Positions 16,007-25,158 of a DNA stretch of 64,000 nucleotides are shown here, in pieces (position 1 is the stretch's first letter; each line of letters begins with the position of its first letter). Below the pieces are notes generated by a model. The model ran no database searches. It was given only the letters and a program-made list of their open reading frames with translations, and had not been told where the DNA came from. This DNA comes from Adhaeribacter rhizoryzae (GTDB taxonomy: Bacteria > Bacteroidota > Bacteroidia > Cytophagales > Hymenobacteraceae). Location of the stretch: positions 1 to 64,000 of the forward strand of contig NZ_VWSF01000014.1 of the NCBI RefSeq assembly GCF_008629685.1, written 5' to 3'. A program made the translations under genes and the position numbers.

Positions 16007-18319
16007 TTATTCTACGAAGTTGCGTTTGGTATTGCGGTAACCTTTGTGTACTTCCAGTTTCTGCATAGTTTCGCCACCAGGGGTAAGTTGTTTAATGCTC
16101 GCCCGTACTTTCTTCACTTCTTCCGGGGTAATAACCGAGGCATTATTGCCGAGTTCGCTGCTGTTGCGCACGTAACTCAGTACCGAAGCAATCCACTCGT
16201 CGCTTTGGCCGGCCATTGAAGGCATTATATCCGGATAAGTTTTCCCGTCGATGGGCCCTTTTAAGCCGTGCAGCATTATTTCGATGGGCACGATTTTATC
16301 GGGATCACTCAAGCGGGGCGATTTATACAAAGGTGGCGCCATCATGGGAGCACCGGCAATAATACGACCCTTACCATCAGAGCCGTGGCAGTTAGAGCAC
16401 AGTTGTTTAAAAATAACCGAGCCGTTAGAAACCAATTCTCTTTCTTTAGGACTAATATTTTTAACTCTTTCGCGTTCGGCAGCCAGCATTTTTAAAGTTT
16501 GCTCATGCGATTTGTAAGAGAGCTGCATTAATTCGTTGTTGGGGTTAGCGGCTAACAAACTGGTTAGCAACGCCTGGGTAGCCGGCGTTTTATGCGTCCG
16601 CAGCGATAAACTTAGTTGCACCCGCACATCCGGACTGGCATCGTTTTGCATGGCTTTAAGTTTTTCCAGCACTTCCGCATCGCTTTGTTTCAGATACATT
16701 TCACTTATCCAAACGGCAGTTTTTCTAATCTGGGGTTCCGCATCGGCCAGGGCCTGAAATAACAAAGGCTTATCCATGGCATTTAAGCCTTCTAAGGTCC
16801 AGAGGGCGTGAATGCGGGCCAGAAGGCTGGGTTTATTTTTTAACGGGCCTTTTTCGCCGCGGGCTATTTGTTTTAAAGCCGGAACTACAGATTTATCGTT
16901 ACGCACTACCAGCAGCAGTTGGGCATTGTCGCGCCACCAGCCGTTGGGGTGGTCTAAGTAGGTAACCAGTTTCGCCGCCGGTTCATTCAGCATGTTGGGC
17001 CGGGTTTTATCGGGTTTAATATTTTCGTGCACCACGCGGTAAATACGGCCCATACCCCGGTTTTTATACAACTCTTTTTCTTGGATTATTTTACCTAAAT
17101 AGGTACCCGGTCCGCTCCATTCGCTTTCCTGAATAATGCCGTGGTACATATCTACAATGTAAAAAGTACCATCGGGGCCGGTGTAGGTATTCATGGGCCG
17201 GAAATTAAAATCGGCAGAGGCCAGCCAGTCTTTTTTCTCGTAAACGTCTTTCAATATTATTTTCCCGTCCTGGTTGGTAACCCGGCCCCGTTTAATAATA
17301 CGGCCTACCGGTTCCGGAATAAAATAATCGCCTTGCAAATCGGCGGGCAACCGGTCGCCGCGGAAAATAGATTGGCCGGCACCCGAGGTAAAACGATTCA
17401 GCGTATTATCTTCGGGACGCAAGGCATTTGGTCCACCCTGGGCATCGAGGGTACCAATAATGGGCCACGGAATCATAAACTCGGGCGCATATTGGTCTTT
17501 AAAATTTAAAGCACCGTAAGCCGGCATCTGCTGAATTTGTACGGCAGGCAAACCTGGACCGGCTTCGGAGAAAAATAAGCGGCCGTAATTATCGCTGGTA
17601 ATTCCCCATTGGCCGGTCATGTTATCGATCATGGTATCGGCTACGAGTACGCCGTTCTGGTATTTGTACCGGAATTTATCGCGGGTCGGGTAAATCCAGT
17701 TATCGAGGTTCCACATCATGCCGCCGTTTTGGTGCTCTACGTTGCGCAAATCAATGGCATCGTTCTTAAACACAATTTTCTTCTGGTCAGCTTTGCCGTC
17801 GTTGTTCGTATCGCGGTAGCTATAAATGTGCTGAATATTGGTAATGGTAACTAATAATTCATCGCCAACCGGCAAAACGGTACGGGGCAATAACAGGCTA
17901 TCGATAAATATAGAAGATTTATCCATTTTGCCATCGCCGTCGGTATCTTCCAGTAATTTAATGCGGCTTAGGGGTTCAAACTGGCCGGTAGCTTTGGAAT
18001 CTTTCATGTAGGTATTCATTTCTACCACATACAAGCGACCGTTCGCATCCCAGGCCATGCCTACCGGTTCCTGCACCATCGGCTCGGCGGCCACCAGTTC
18101 TACGCGGTAGCCCGGCGGCAACTGAATTTTCTGCATGCTTTCTTCCGGCGAAAGCGGCGTTACCGGCGGATTTTTATCTACTACTACCCGCTCAAAAGGC
18201 TTTTCGGCAATTGTGGTTTGGGGCGGGTTACTGCAAGCGTAAATAAGCAAGGCCGTAGTTGCTACACCTAAAGCCTTACGTACATTATTTTTAGTTAAAT
18301 AAGCCAATTTGTATTTCAT
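16007..18319 (-). CDS. Lipoprotein beta-propeller dehydrogenase with HEAT repeats and cytochrome c domain
   Basis: 770 aa from the ATG at 18319 (a GTG two codons earlier is also open). Lipobox LIYAC puts Cys29 at the anchor. Residues ~55-420 are a PVC-type/membrane-bound dehydrogenase propeller (PPGYRVELVAAEPMVQEPVGMAWDANGRLYVVEMNTY, DTDGDGKMDKSSIF, GPDGTFYIVDMYHG). A middle region of HEAT-like helices follows, then a class I cytochrome c with C-S-N-C-H at 641-645 and a likely Met ligand in PSMAG. It probably oxidises a sugar or polyol outside the cytoplasm and passes electrons to a heme chain; the substrate is not known. It lies 114 bp after bglX on the same strand, so it may be co-transcribed with the glycan locus. 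Confidence 0.82.
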   Translation of the reverse strand: MKYKLAYLTKNNVRKALGVATTALLIYACSNPPQTTIAEKPFERVVVDKNPPVTPLSPEESMQKIQLPPGYRVELVAAEPMVQEPVGMAWDANGRLYVVEMNTYMKDSKATGQFEPLSRIKLLEDTDGDGKMDKSSIFIDSLLLPRTVLPVGDELLVTITNIQHIYSYRDTNNDGKADQKKIVFKNDAIDLRNVEHQNGGMMWNLDNWIYPTRDKFRYKYQNGVLVADTMIDNMTGQWGITSDNYGRLFFSEAGPGLPAVQIQQMPAYGALNFKDQYAPEFMIPWPIIGTLDAQGGPNALRPEDNTLNRFTSGAGQSIFRGDRLPADLQGDYFIPEPVGRIIKRGRVTNQDGKIILKDVYEKKDWLASADFNFRPMNTYTGPDGTFYIVDMYHGIIQESEWSGPGTYLGKIIQEKELYKNRGMGRIYRVVHENIKPDKTRPNMLNEPAAKLVTYLDHPNGWWRDNAQLLLVVRNDKSVVPALKQIARGEKGPLKNKPSLLARIHALWTLEGLNAMDKPLLFQALADAEPQIRKTAVWISEMYLKQSDAEVLEKLKAMQNDASPDVRVQLSLSLRTHKTPATQALLTSLLAANPNNELMQLSYKSHEQTLKMLAAERERVKNISPKERELVSNGSVIFKQLCSNCHGSDGKGRIIAGAPMMAPPLYKSPRLSDPDKIVPIEIMLHGLKGPIDGKTYPDIMPSMAGQSDEWIASVLSYVRNSSELGNNASVITPEEVKKVRASIKQLTPGGETMQKLEVHKGYRNTKRNFVE

Positions 18320-18439
18320 TTGCACTTCTTTTAATATTCTGATTAATAGCTAAATAAACTACTTAATCTACTTAATAATTATATTCTCTGGGTTGCTGAA
18401 CCTACGTTTAGGTTATGAAAAAATTTACTGCTATCTTTT

Positions 18440-20767
18440 TTAATTTTTCTGTACGCTGAAACGCATCTCCTGTACATCGCGGGAATTGGGGCCAATAAAT
18501 ACTTTAAAATCGCCGGGTTCCAGCACGTATTCCAATGCACTATTGTAAAATTTCAGGTCATCGGGTGTAATAGCAAACTTTACTTCCTGCGATTCGCCTT
18601 TCTTTAAACTTATTTTCCGGAAGTTTTTAAGTTCTTTCACGGGCCGGGTTACCGAGCCCACCAAATCCTGGATATAAAGTTGTACTACTTCTTCGCCATC
18701 GTAATTTCCGGTATTTTTAACGGCCACGGTTACTTCCAGCGACTCGCCGGCTTTAATGGCGGTTTTGCTTAGCTGGGGTTTGCCGTAGCCAAAAGTGGTA
18801 TAACTGAGCCCAAAACCAAAAGGATAAAGCGGTTCGTTGGTAACATCGAGGTAACGCGATTTATATTTATCGAGCAGGTCGCCGCCAAACGGCCGGCCGG
18901 TGTTTTTGTGGTTGTAAAACAAAGGTACTTGCCCTACTGCCTGCGGAAATGTGGTGGTAAGTTTACCCGACGGATTATACAGCCCAAACAAGACATCGGC
19001 AATGGCATTACCGGCCTGCGTACCGGCAAACCAGGTTTCCAGAATGGCATCGGCATTTTGTTCTTCCCAAGGCAAAGCCAGCGGACGGCCATTCATTAAC
19101 ACCACCACTAACGGTTTACCAGTTTTTTTCAGGGCTTTTAATAATTCGAGTTGTTGCCCCGGCAAGCTAATATCGGACCGGCTGGCGGCCTCGCCACTCA
19201 TACCCTGCGACTCGCCCACTACGGCCACAATTACATCGGAAGACCGGGCTACCCGCACTGCTTCCTGAATCATGGCTGCGGACGAACGATTATCTATATC
19301 CAGGTTGCCGCCGTGCGCGTTCAGCCTTTTTATCATTTGTTCATCATCGGCAATATTGGCACCCTGGGCATAATTTATTTTAACTTTATTGCCCACCACG
19401 TTACGGATGCCTTGTTCCACCGAAACGGCTTGTTTCCAGTCGCCGGCGGCACTCCAGTTACCAATTAAATCGCGTTGCCGGTTAGCCAGCGGGCCAATTA
19501 ACGCAATGGAACCCGATTGTTTCAGAGGTAAGGCATTATTTTTGTTTTTGAGCAGCACCATGCTTTTGCGGGCAATATCGCGGGCGGCGGCCAGAAATTC
19601 CGGTTGCATGATAATAGCAGTGCGGCTTTCGTTGGTGTAGCGGTAAGGGTCCTGGAACAACCCTAATTTATATTTGGCTTCTAAAATCCGGCGGCACGCC
19701 TGGTTTATTTCGGCTTCCGTTACCTTATTTTCTTTCACCGACCGCCCCAAATGTTTGATAAACACTTCGCCTACCATGTCCATATCGGTGCCGGCTTTCA
19801 GGGCCAACTCCCCGGCTTCAGCTTCGCTGCCTACGCCATGCGCTACCATTTCGTTAATGGCGGTATAATCGGTTACCACTAAGCCGTTAAAACCCCATTG
19901 CTGGCGCAAAACATCGGTCAGGAGCCATTTATTACCCGTAGCGGGTATGCCGTCTACTTCGTTAAAAGAAGTCATAACGCTGCCTACTCCAGCCTCCACG
20001 GCGGCTTTGTAGGGCAGAAAATATTCATTGTACATGCGCTGCCGGCTCATATCGGTAGTGCCATAATCGCGGCCCGCTTCGGCGGCTCCGTACAAGGCAA
20101 AGTGTTTTAAGCAAGCCAATACGGTATTATTTTGGGTTAAGTCATTGCCTTGGTAACCTTTTATCATAGCTTTGGCTACCTGCGCACCGAACCAAGGATC
20201 TTCGCCGGAACCTTCGGCAATCCGGCCCCAGCGGGCATCGCGGGCAATATCTACCATCGGCGAAAATACCCAGTTCAGGCCATCGGCCGAAGCTTCTTCG
20301 GCCGCAATCCGGGCACTCTTTTCAATAGCGGTTAAATCCCAACTGGTAGACAAACCCAGCGGTATAGGAAAAATGGTGCGATGGCCGTGAATAACATCGT
20401 ACCCGAACAGCAGCGGAATTTTGAGGCGGGTATTATTTACGGCAAATTCCTGGAGTTTACGGGCGGCCGTTGGCGTAAAGGTATTAAAAACGCCACCCAC
20501 CTTGCCTTGCCTAATATTTTCATCTACGTTTTTGCTGACCACCGGCCCCGTTACATCAAACCCTACCGCTAACAAATTTAGCTGCCCGATTTTTTCTTCC
20601 AGGGTCATTTTCGCCAATAAATCATTTACAAAGCGGTCCATTTCCGGATCTTTAACCTGGTTTATTGCCGATGAGGCAGGAACAGCCGCTGTGTTATTAG
20701 GCTGGTTTGCCAACGGTCGGCAGCCCATGCCTAGAACTAAAAGCAGGTAAATAATTAAATTTCTCAT
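18440..20767 (-). CDS. bglX: GH3 beta-glucosidase, lipoprotein
   Basis: 775 aa glycoside hydrolase family 3 enzyme. Lipobox GMGC (Cys16) indicates periplasmic or outer-membrane anchoring. Domains in order: (alpha/beta)8 barrel ~40-390 with PMVDIARDARWGRIAEGSGEDPWF and KHF (K221, H222), nucleophile D300 in VVTDYTAINEM, alpha/beta sandwich ~400-620, and a fibronectin-III-like C-terminus (YPFGFGLSYTTF, then VTVAVKNTG.YDGEEVVQLYI). It removes terminal beta-glucose from oligosaccharides. Placed right after two GH144-type genes, it may cut sophoro-oligosaccharides as the GH3 enzymes of known beta-1,2-glucan loci do; linkage specificity is inferred from context only. Confidence 0.9.
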   Translation of the reverse strand: MRNLIIYLLLVLGMGCRPLANQPNNTAAVPASSAINQVKDPEMDRFVNDLLAKMTLEEKIGQLNLLAVGFDVTGPVVSKNVDENIRQGKVGGVFNTFTPTAARKLQEFAVNNTRLKIPLLFGYDVIHGHRTIFPIPLGLSTSWDLTAIEKSARIAAEEASADGLNWVFSPMVDIARDARWGRIAEGSGEDPWFGAQVAKAMIKGYQGNDLTQNNTVLACLKHFALYGAAEAGRDYGTTDMSRQRMYNEYFLPYKAAVEAGVGSVMTSFNEVDGIPATGNKWLLTDVLRQQWGFNGLVVTDYTAINEMVAHGVGSEAEAGELALKAGTDMDMVGEVFIKHLGRSVKENKVTEAEINQACRRILEAKYKLGLFQDPYRYTNESRTAIIMQPEFLAAARDIARKSMVLLKNKNNALPLKQSGSIALIGPLANRQRDLIGNWSAAGDWKQAVSVEQGIRNVVGNKVKINYAQGANIADDEQMIKRLNAHGGNLDIDNRSSAAMIQEAVRVARSSDVIVAVVGESQGMSGEAASRSDISLPGQQLELLKALKKTGKPLVVVLMNGRPLALPWEEQNADAILETWFAGTQAGNAIADVLFGLYNPSGKLTTTFPQAVGQVPLFYNHKNTGRPFGGDLLDKYKSRYLDVTNEPLYPFGFGLSYTTFGYGKPQLSKTAIKAGESLEVTVAVKNTGNYDGEEVVQLYIQDLVGSVTRPVKELKNFRKISLKKGESQEVKFAITPDDLKFYNSALEYVLEPGDFKVFIGPNSRDVQEMRFSVQKN

Positions 20768-21045
20768 TCCTTATTTTTTAACGGCCCTTCTCACATTTAC
20801 CTAATCGTTTAATATTCATCCGTTATGCAGGTTGGTTGCCTTATAAATTAACTTAAGTCTTTATTAAAGCTTCTAAACCCGACGCAGCTTTAAAATCGGC
20901 CTTGCTTGCAAAAGGAATATTTTGGTTCCTTTAAGCTTACACCTGAAGATTACCCTGGTGTCTTAAGCTGATTTTCTTAATAATTTTAATATTTAAGGCC
21001 CAAACCCGGCTCATTCTTTAATTTTTGATCTGCGCCTTAAACCAA

Positions 21046-22419
21046 TTATTTAATAGCCGGACTTTGGAAACCTAATTTTTTCAACCCATTTTGTACTTCG
21101 GGACAACTCATAAATAAATTCCATAACAAGCCGCTGCGCTGGTTCTCAATCATCACCACAATTGGGCCTTGGTCGATGCCTAAGTAGCGTTGCGGAAACC
21201 AGTTTTCAGTTTCGCTGTAGGCATCGTAAAAGCCGTATTTGCCCCAGACTTTATCGCCTAACTCTTCATATAAATAACGCATTACCTGCATCGATTCTTT
21301 GGGCGTATAAGGGTACGACGATAAGGCCGCCGTAGGCGTAATAACCCCTAAATCGTTGTTAGGGCTATGGCCATCGTAGCCTTTGGGCGAGTAGCTGGAA
21401 GTTAAACCCCAGGCTTTCTCGCCGTAGCCTTTGTAGTTTTTAGGATTATCGATGCAATACGCCCGGTGAATAAGGGTTTGGTTGCGGTTGTTTTCTCCGT
21501 AATCGGCGTAGCGGTCTTTCAGCCCGCGCGGGTCTAAGCCCAGGTAAGAATAATGCGCCCAGAAAAGCGGCCCTACACTACCTTTTGCCCCCTGATGATC
21601 TACCGGAATTTTAAAACCGTATTGCTCGGCGTTTGCTTTAATATCGCCGTTGCGGGCCCAACCTTGGTCGTAAACTTCGGCCGGTATGGTGTGGGTAGGC
21701 GAAGCCGCCGCCAACACGTACATTATCTGGCATTCGTTAAATCCGCGCACGGCAAAATTCATTTCCCAGTTGTATTTTGGGCTCCAGTGCCAGAACAAGG
21801 CGTTGGTGCCGTTGCGATACCAATCCCATTCTACTTCTTCCCATAATTTATTTATGCGGGCCGCCAGGGCTTTTTCTTCGGGGTTGCCGTTAGCAAAATA
21901 TTGCCGTACGCATAATAAACCCTGCACCAGAAACGCCGACTCTACCAGGTCGCCGCCATCATCTTTGCGGCTGAAAGGTTTTACTTTACCGGTTTCGCCT
22001 TGTATCCAGTGCGGCCAGGCCCCATGAAAACGATCGGCTTTTTCGAGGTAGCTTACTATTTTCTGAAACCGCTGGAACCCTTCTTGCCTAGTGATAAATT
22101 TGCGTTCGATACCAACTAAGATGGCCATAACCCCAAAGCCCGAGGCGCCGGTGGTAATTACGTTCTGGTCGTTTTGCGGGTAGTCACCATCCAGGTGAAT
22201 GCGTTCGCGGGCCAGACCAGAGGTAGGTTCGGCGCCATCCCAGAAATATTGAAAGGTGTTGCGCTGCACCAGCGTAAGCAGTTCATCATCGCTTAATTTC
22301 TTCGAATTTTCGGTTGCTGAAGCATTGGAATTTTCAGTTGCTGAAGTTTTGCCCGGCTTTTGGCAGCTCCAAAAACTTCCGGTTAAAAAAATTACAACTA
22401 GTAAAAGGTATTTCTTCAT
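21046..22419 (-). CDS. GH144-type glucanase (glucoamylase-family domain), lipoprotein
   Basis: 457 aa. Lipobox SFWSC (Cys19), then a low-complexity linker with a short duplicated SATENS segment, then an (alpha/alpha)6 glycoamylase domain covering residues ~40-455 (LSDDELLTLVQRNTFQYFWDGAEPTSGLARER, WPHWI, NECQIMYVLAAASPTHTIP, GLTSSYSPKGYDGHSPNND). This domain family includes GH144 endo-beta-1,2-glucanase and sophorohydrolase of Bacteroidota. It should cut beta-1,2-glucan or a related glucan, in the periplasm or at the surface. Paralogous to the next gene upstream, from which it is 45 bp away. The generic glucoamylase name would be misleading if the substrate is beta-1,2-linked. Confidence 0.82.
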   Translation of the reverse strand: MKKYLLLVVIFLTGSFWSCQKPGKTSATENSNASATENSKKLSDDELLTLVQRNTFQYFWDGAEPTSGLARERIHLDGDYPQNDQNVITTGASGFGVMAILVGIERKFITRQEGFQRFQKIVSYLEKADRFHGAWPHWIQGETGKVKPFSRKDDGGDLVESAFLVQGLLCVRQYFANGNPEEKALAARINKLWEEVEWDWYRNGTNALFWHWSPKYNWEMNFAVRGFNECQIMYVLAAASPTHTIPAEVYDQGWARNGDIKANAEQYGFKIPVDHQGAKGSVGPLFWAHYSYLGLDPRGLKDRYADYGENNRNQTLIHRAYCIDNPKNYKGYGEKAWGLTSSYSPKGYDGHSPNNDLGVITPTAALSSYPYTPKESMQVMRYLYEELGDKVWGKYGFYDAYSETENWFPQRYLGIDQGPIVVMIENQRSGLLWNLFMSCPEVQNGLKKLGFQSPAIK

Positions 22420-22464
22420 GTTGTTTTAGATTTTAAAATTTAAAACTACTGGGGTGTTTTACTT

Positions 22465-24162
22465 TTAAATATTAGGGCTGGTAAAACCAAGCTTTTGTAA
22501 GCCGTTTTTTACTTCGGGCGCGCTCATAAATAAATCCCAAAGCAAGCCGCTCCTATGGTTTTCGATCATAATAATAATTGGCCCCTGATCGATGGCCAGG
22601 AAAGAATCGGCAAACCACTTTTCCTGCAAAGAGAAAGCATCTACAAACCCGTATTCTTTCCAGATTTTATCGCCCAGTTTATAATAAAAGAAGTTAAGCG
22701 CCTGCATCGATTCTTGGGGCGTGTAAGGGAAAGAAGCAAGCGCTGCCGTGGGCGCAATATAGCTCCGGTCGTTGGTGGGCGAACTGGCGGTATAGCCGTT
22801 CTGAATATCGCTGGCCGTTAAACCCCAGCAGTTTTCGCTATACCCGTAATATTTTTTTGGATTGGCTTTGCAGTAATTATAATTGATGAGGGTGTGGTTT
22901 CGGGTTTGTACTTCGTAATTGGCGTAAGCATCGGTTAAGCCTTTTGGGTTGAGGCCTAAAAAAGAATAATGCTCGAAAAATAATGGCCCACCCAGTTCGG
23001 GGCCCAGCGGCAGGGTTAGGCCGTAATAAATATTGCCGTTGCGCAGGCTACCATTAGCCGCCCAGCCGTTGTCGTAAACACTTTTGGGTATGGTATGCGT
23101 AGGTGAGGCCGCCGCCAGCACATACGTAATCAAACTCTCGTTCCAGCCCCGGATGGGCATATTCATTTCCCATTTATAATCGGGGCTCCAGTGCCAGTAC
23201 AGGGTATTGCTGTTGTCTTTCCGAAACCAGTCCCATTCTACTTCCTGGTAAATTGTATTTATATCTTTCCGGAGCGTTGTTTCAGCAGCACTGTTGGTGT
23301 TAAAATATTGCCGGGCCGTTAAAAGCCCTTGTATTAAAAAAGAAGTTTCAACCAGATCGGCTCCGTTATCTTTGGCGCTAAAAGCAATTGCCTTGCCTGT
23401 ATTACCATCGAGCCAGTGCGGGTAAGCCCCGTGAAAACGCTCGGCTTTATTTTTTAAAAAGTCAACGATTACCTGCAGCCGGGCCAACCCCTCGGCCCGG
23501 GTAATAAAGCCGCGGTGTACCCCGGTAATTAAAGCCATAATGCCAAAACCAGAGCCGCCGCTTGTAACCGTATTGCCCGAGGTATTCCGCTCGCGCGCTA
23601 AACCACTAACCGGATGCCCGAAATCGTAGAAATATTTAAAGGTTTGGCGCTGTACCAAGGTCAGGAGTTCGTCGTCGGTTAACCGGGGGAATTTATCGGT
23701 ACTATCCAGGCCGGTGCTTAGCGCTATGGTTACGGGATTAATAAGACGGCCGCTGCTAACGGTGCGCAACGAATTATCTACCGTTAAAATATAATCTGAA
23801 AAGGCGCTTAAACTGTTTTGTGGGGTAACGATTAAGGTTTGATCGTTATTTTGTAAATTAAAAGTTAGTGGCAGCGGCGCACCCGAAGGCGTACTTAGTT
23901 TCACGCCTGTGGCAAGCGTGGTACTGTTAACAGCTTCGGTAAAGCTGAATTGAATAGTTGGTTTGGTATTGAGGCCGGTATATTTTAAAGTACCGTTATA
24001 AACCCCGTTAACAGTAAACGAGAGCGAGGTATCGGCCGGCGTATTTTCTTTTTCTTTTTTACATCCCGCCCACAACAGCAAACAGCTTAAATAAAACAAG
24101 TATAACGTTACATTACAGCGTTTTGCCAGCCATTTGCCATTGGTATGTTTAACATATATCAT
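22465..24162 (-). CDS. GH144-type glucanase with N-terminal Ig-like domain, lipoprotein
   Basis: 565 aa. Lipobox LLLWAGC (Cys34). Residues ~48-150 form a bacterial Ig-like domain (FTVNGVYNGTLKYTG.., FTEAVNSTTLATGVKLS, LSAFSDYILTVD) absent from its paralogue; residues ~165-565 form the same (alpha/alpha)6 glycoamylase domain (LTDDELLTLVQRQTFKYFYDFGHPVSGLARER, WHWSPDYKWEMNMPIRGWNES, AAASPTHTIP). The extra Ig-like module could extend the catalytic domain from the cell surface, so this may be the endo-acting surface enzyme and its paralogue the periplasmic one; that division is inference. Between the lectin gene and the shorter paralogue in the same operon. Confidence 0.82.
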   Translation of the reverse strand: MIYVKHTNGKWLAKRCNVTLYLFYLSCLLLWAGCKKEKENTPADTSLSFTVNGVYNGTLKYTGLNTKPTIQFSFTEAVNSTTLATGVKLSTPSGAPLPLTFNLQNNDQTLIVTPQNSLSAFSDYILTVDNSLRTVSSGRLINPVTIALSTGLDSTDKFPRLTDDELLTLVQRQTFKYFYDFGHPVSGLARERNTSGNTVTSGGSGFGIMALITGVHRGFITRAEGLARLQVIVDFLKNKAERFHGAYPHWLDGNTGKAIAFSAKDNGADLVETSFLIQGLLTARQYFNTNSAAETTLRKDINTIYQEVEWDWFRKDNSNTLYWHWSPDYKWEMNMPIRGWNESLITYVLAAASPTHTIPKSVYDNGWAANGSLRNGNIYYGLTLPLGPELGGPLFFEHYSFLGLNPKGLTDAYANYEVQTRNHTLINYNYCKANPKKYYGYSENCWGLTASDIQNGYTASSPTNDRSYIAPTAALASFPYTPQESMQALNFFYYKLGDKIWKEYGFVDAFSLQEKWFADSFLAIDQGPIIIMIENHRSGLLWDLFMSAPEVKNGLQKLGFTSPNI

Positions 24163-24242
24163 TGCATGCGGGGTATCTGAACTTAATAAAAGCTACCTGT
24201 AGTTGCGGCATTACGCACAAGTACAGGTAGCTGCATTGGTCT

Positions 24243-25133
24243 TTATTTATTCGCTTTTCCTAAATTGTATAAGCTGCGAATATGGGCATCGGGTAAAGGA
24301 ATGTCATAAACCCGTATTTCGTCTATCCGGCCGGTCATGGGCGCAAAATTGGCATCGGTATTTACTTCTTTGCCTGGTATGCTGTTATAATTGGCGCCAA
24401 TAATTACTTCGCTTGGTTCATAAGCCTTAAATAAATTATTGCCTACACCCCGGTTGGGGAAACCACCTACTTTTACGCCATCGGCCCAAATATTAAAAAC
24501 ACCGGAGTTGCCATCGTAGGTAATTACAATGTGGGTCCATTTATCGGCCCCAATTTTAGGCGATAAATTATTATTAAGGTTATCCTGCGTGCCGCCGCCC
24601 ACGGTGTTAAAAATAGGCTGAATGCGCAGAATATCGGTATTAGAAGCGGGGTTAGCATTGGTGTTTAAAGCCAGGTTAATATTGCCGTTGAACATACCCG
24701 GCCGGGCCAACTGAAAAGTCATGGTTCTTTTAGAGCCGTTATTCAGAATTTGTACCCAGTGGCTGATGGTAAAACTTTTTAATTTATCGGTTTTAAAGTT
24801 TTCGAACTGTTTGGCATAATACAGCCAGCCGGCATTCAGGTTTAACGCTTTGCCTCTAACGCCACCGGCTACAAACGAATCGTTTGCTGTAGAAGTAGGT
24901 GCCGTATTGCTAATGGTTTCGTTTTTGGTATCGTCGAAAGACCAGTAGGCAATCAGGTTATCCGGGTAAATTTCTTCGGAGCTGGTGTAGCCATCAATTT
25001 TACCTTCGTAATCTGCCGGACTTACATCGTCCAGTTTATTCGGGTTGCCATCGTACTCGCAGGACACCAGCATGGTTGCTGCCAGGGCCATGCCCAGGCA
25101 GCAACCTTTTGTATATAAATAAGAGAATTTCAT
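24243..25133 (-). CDS. LamG-like lectin lipoprotein, SusE/F position
   Basis: 296 aa. Lipobox MLVSC (Cys25). After a linker, residues ~60-293 form a concanavalin-A/LamG-like sandwich (LIAYWSFDDTKNETISNTAPTSTAND, GGVRGKALNLNAGWLYY, FTISHWVQI, WTHIVITYDGNSGVFNIWADGVKVGG, GRIDEIRVYDIPLPDAHIRSLY). The position right after susD suggests a surface glycan-binding protein that holds the polysaccharide for the GH144 enzymes. No catalytic residues are evident. It ends 25 bp before susD on the coding strand, so it is surely co-transcribed. Confidence 0.82.
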   Translation of the reverse strand: MKFSYLYTKGCCLGMALAATMLVSCEYDGNPNKLDDVSPADYEGKIDGYTSSEEIYPDNLIAYWSFDDTKNETISNTAPTSTANDSFVAGGVRGKALNLNAGWLYYAKQFENFKTDKLKSFTISHWVQILNNGSKRTMTFQLARPGMFNGNINLALNTNANPASNTDILRIQPIFNTVGGGTQDNLNNNLSPKIGADKWTHIVITYDGNSGVFNIWADGVKVGGFPNRGVGNNLFKAYEPSEVIIGANYNSIPGKEVNTDANFAPMTGRIDEIRVYDIPLPDAHIRSLYNLGKANK

Positions 25134-25158
25134 CTTCTTCTGTAGGTAATATTTAAGA

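Noticed and set aside
18356-18390. CTACTTAAT direct repeat upstream of the propeller dehydrogenase gene
   Set aside because: Only two 9-bp copies in AT-rich sequence; not convincing as an operator or array.
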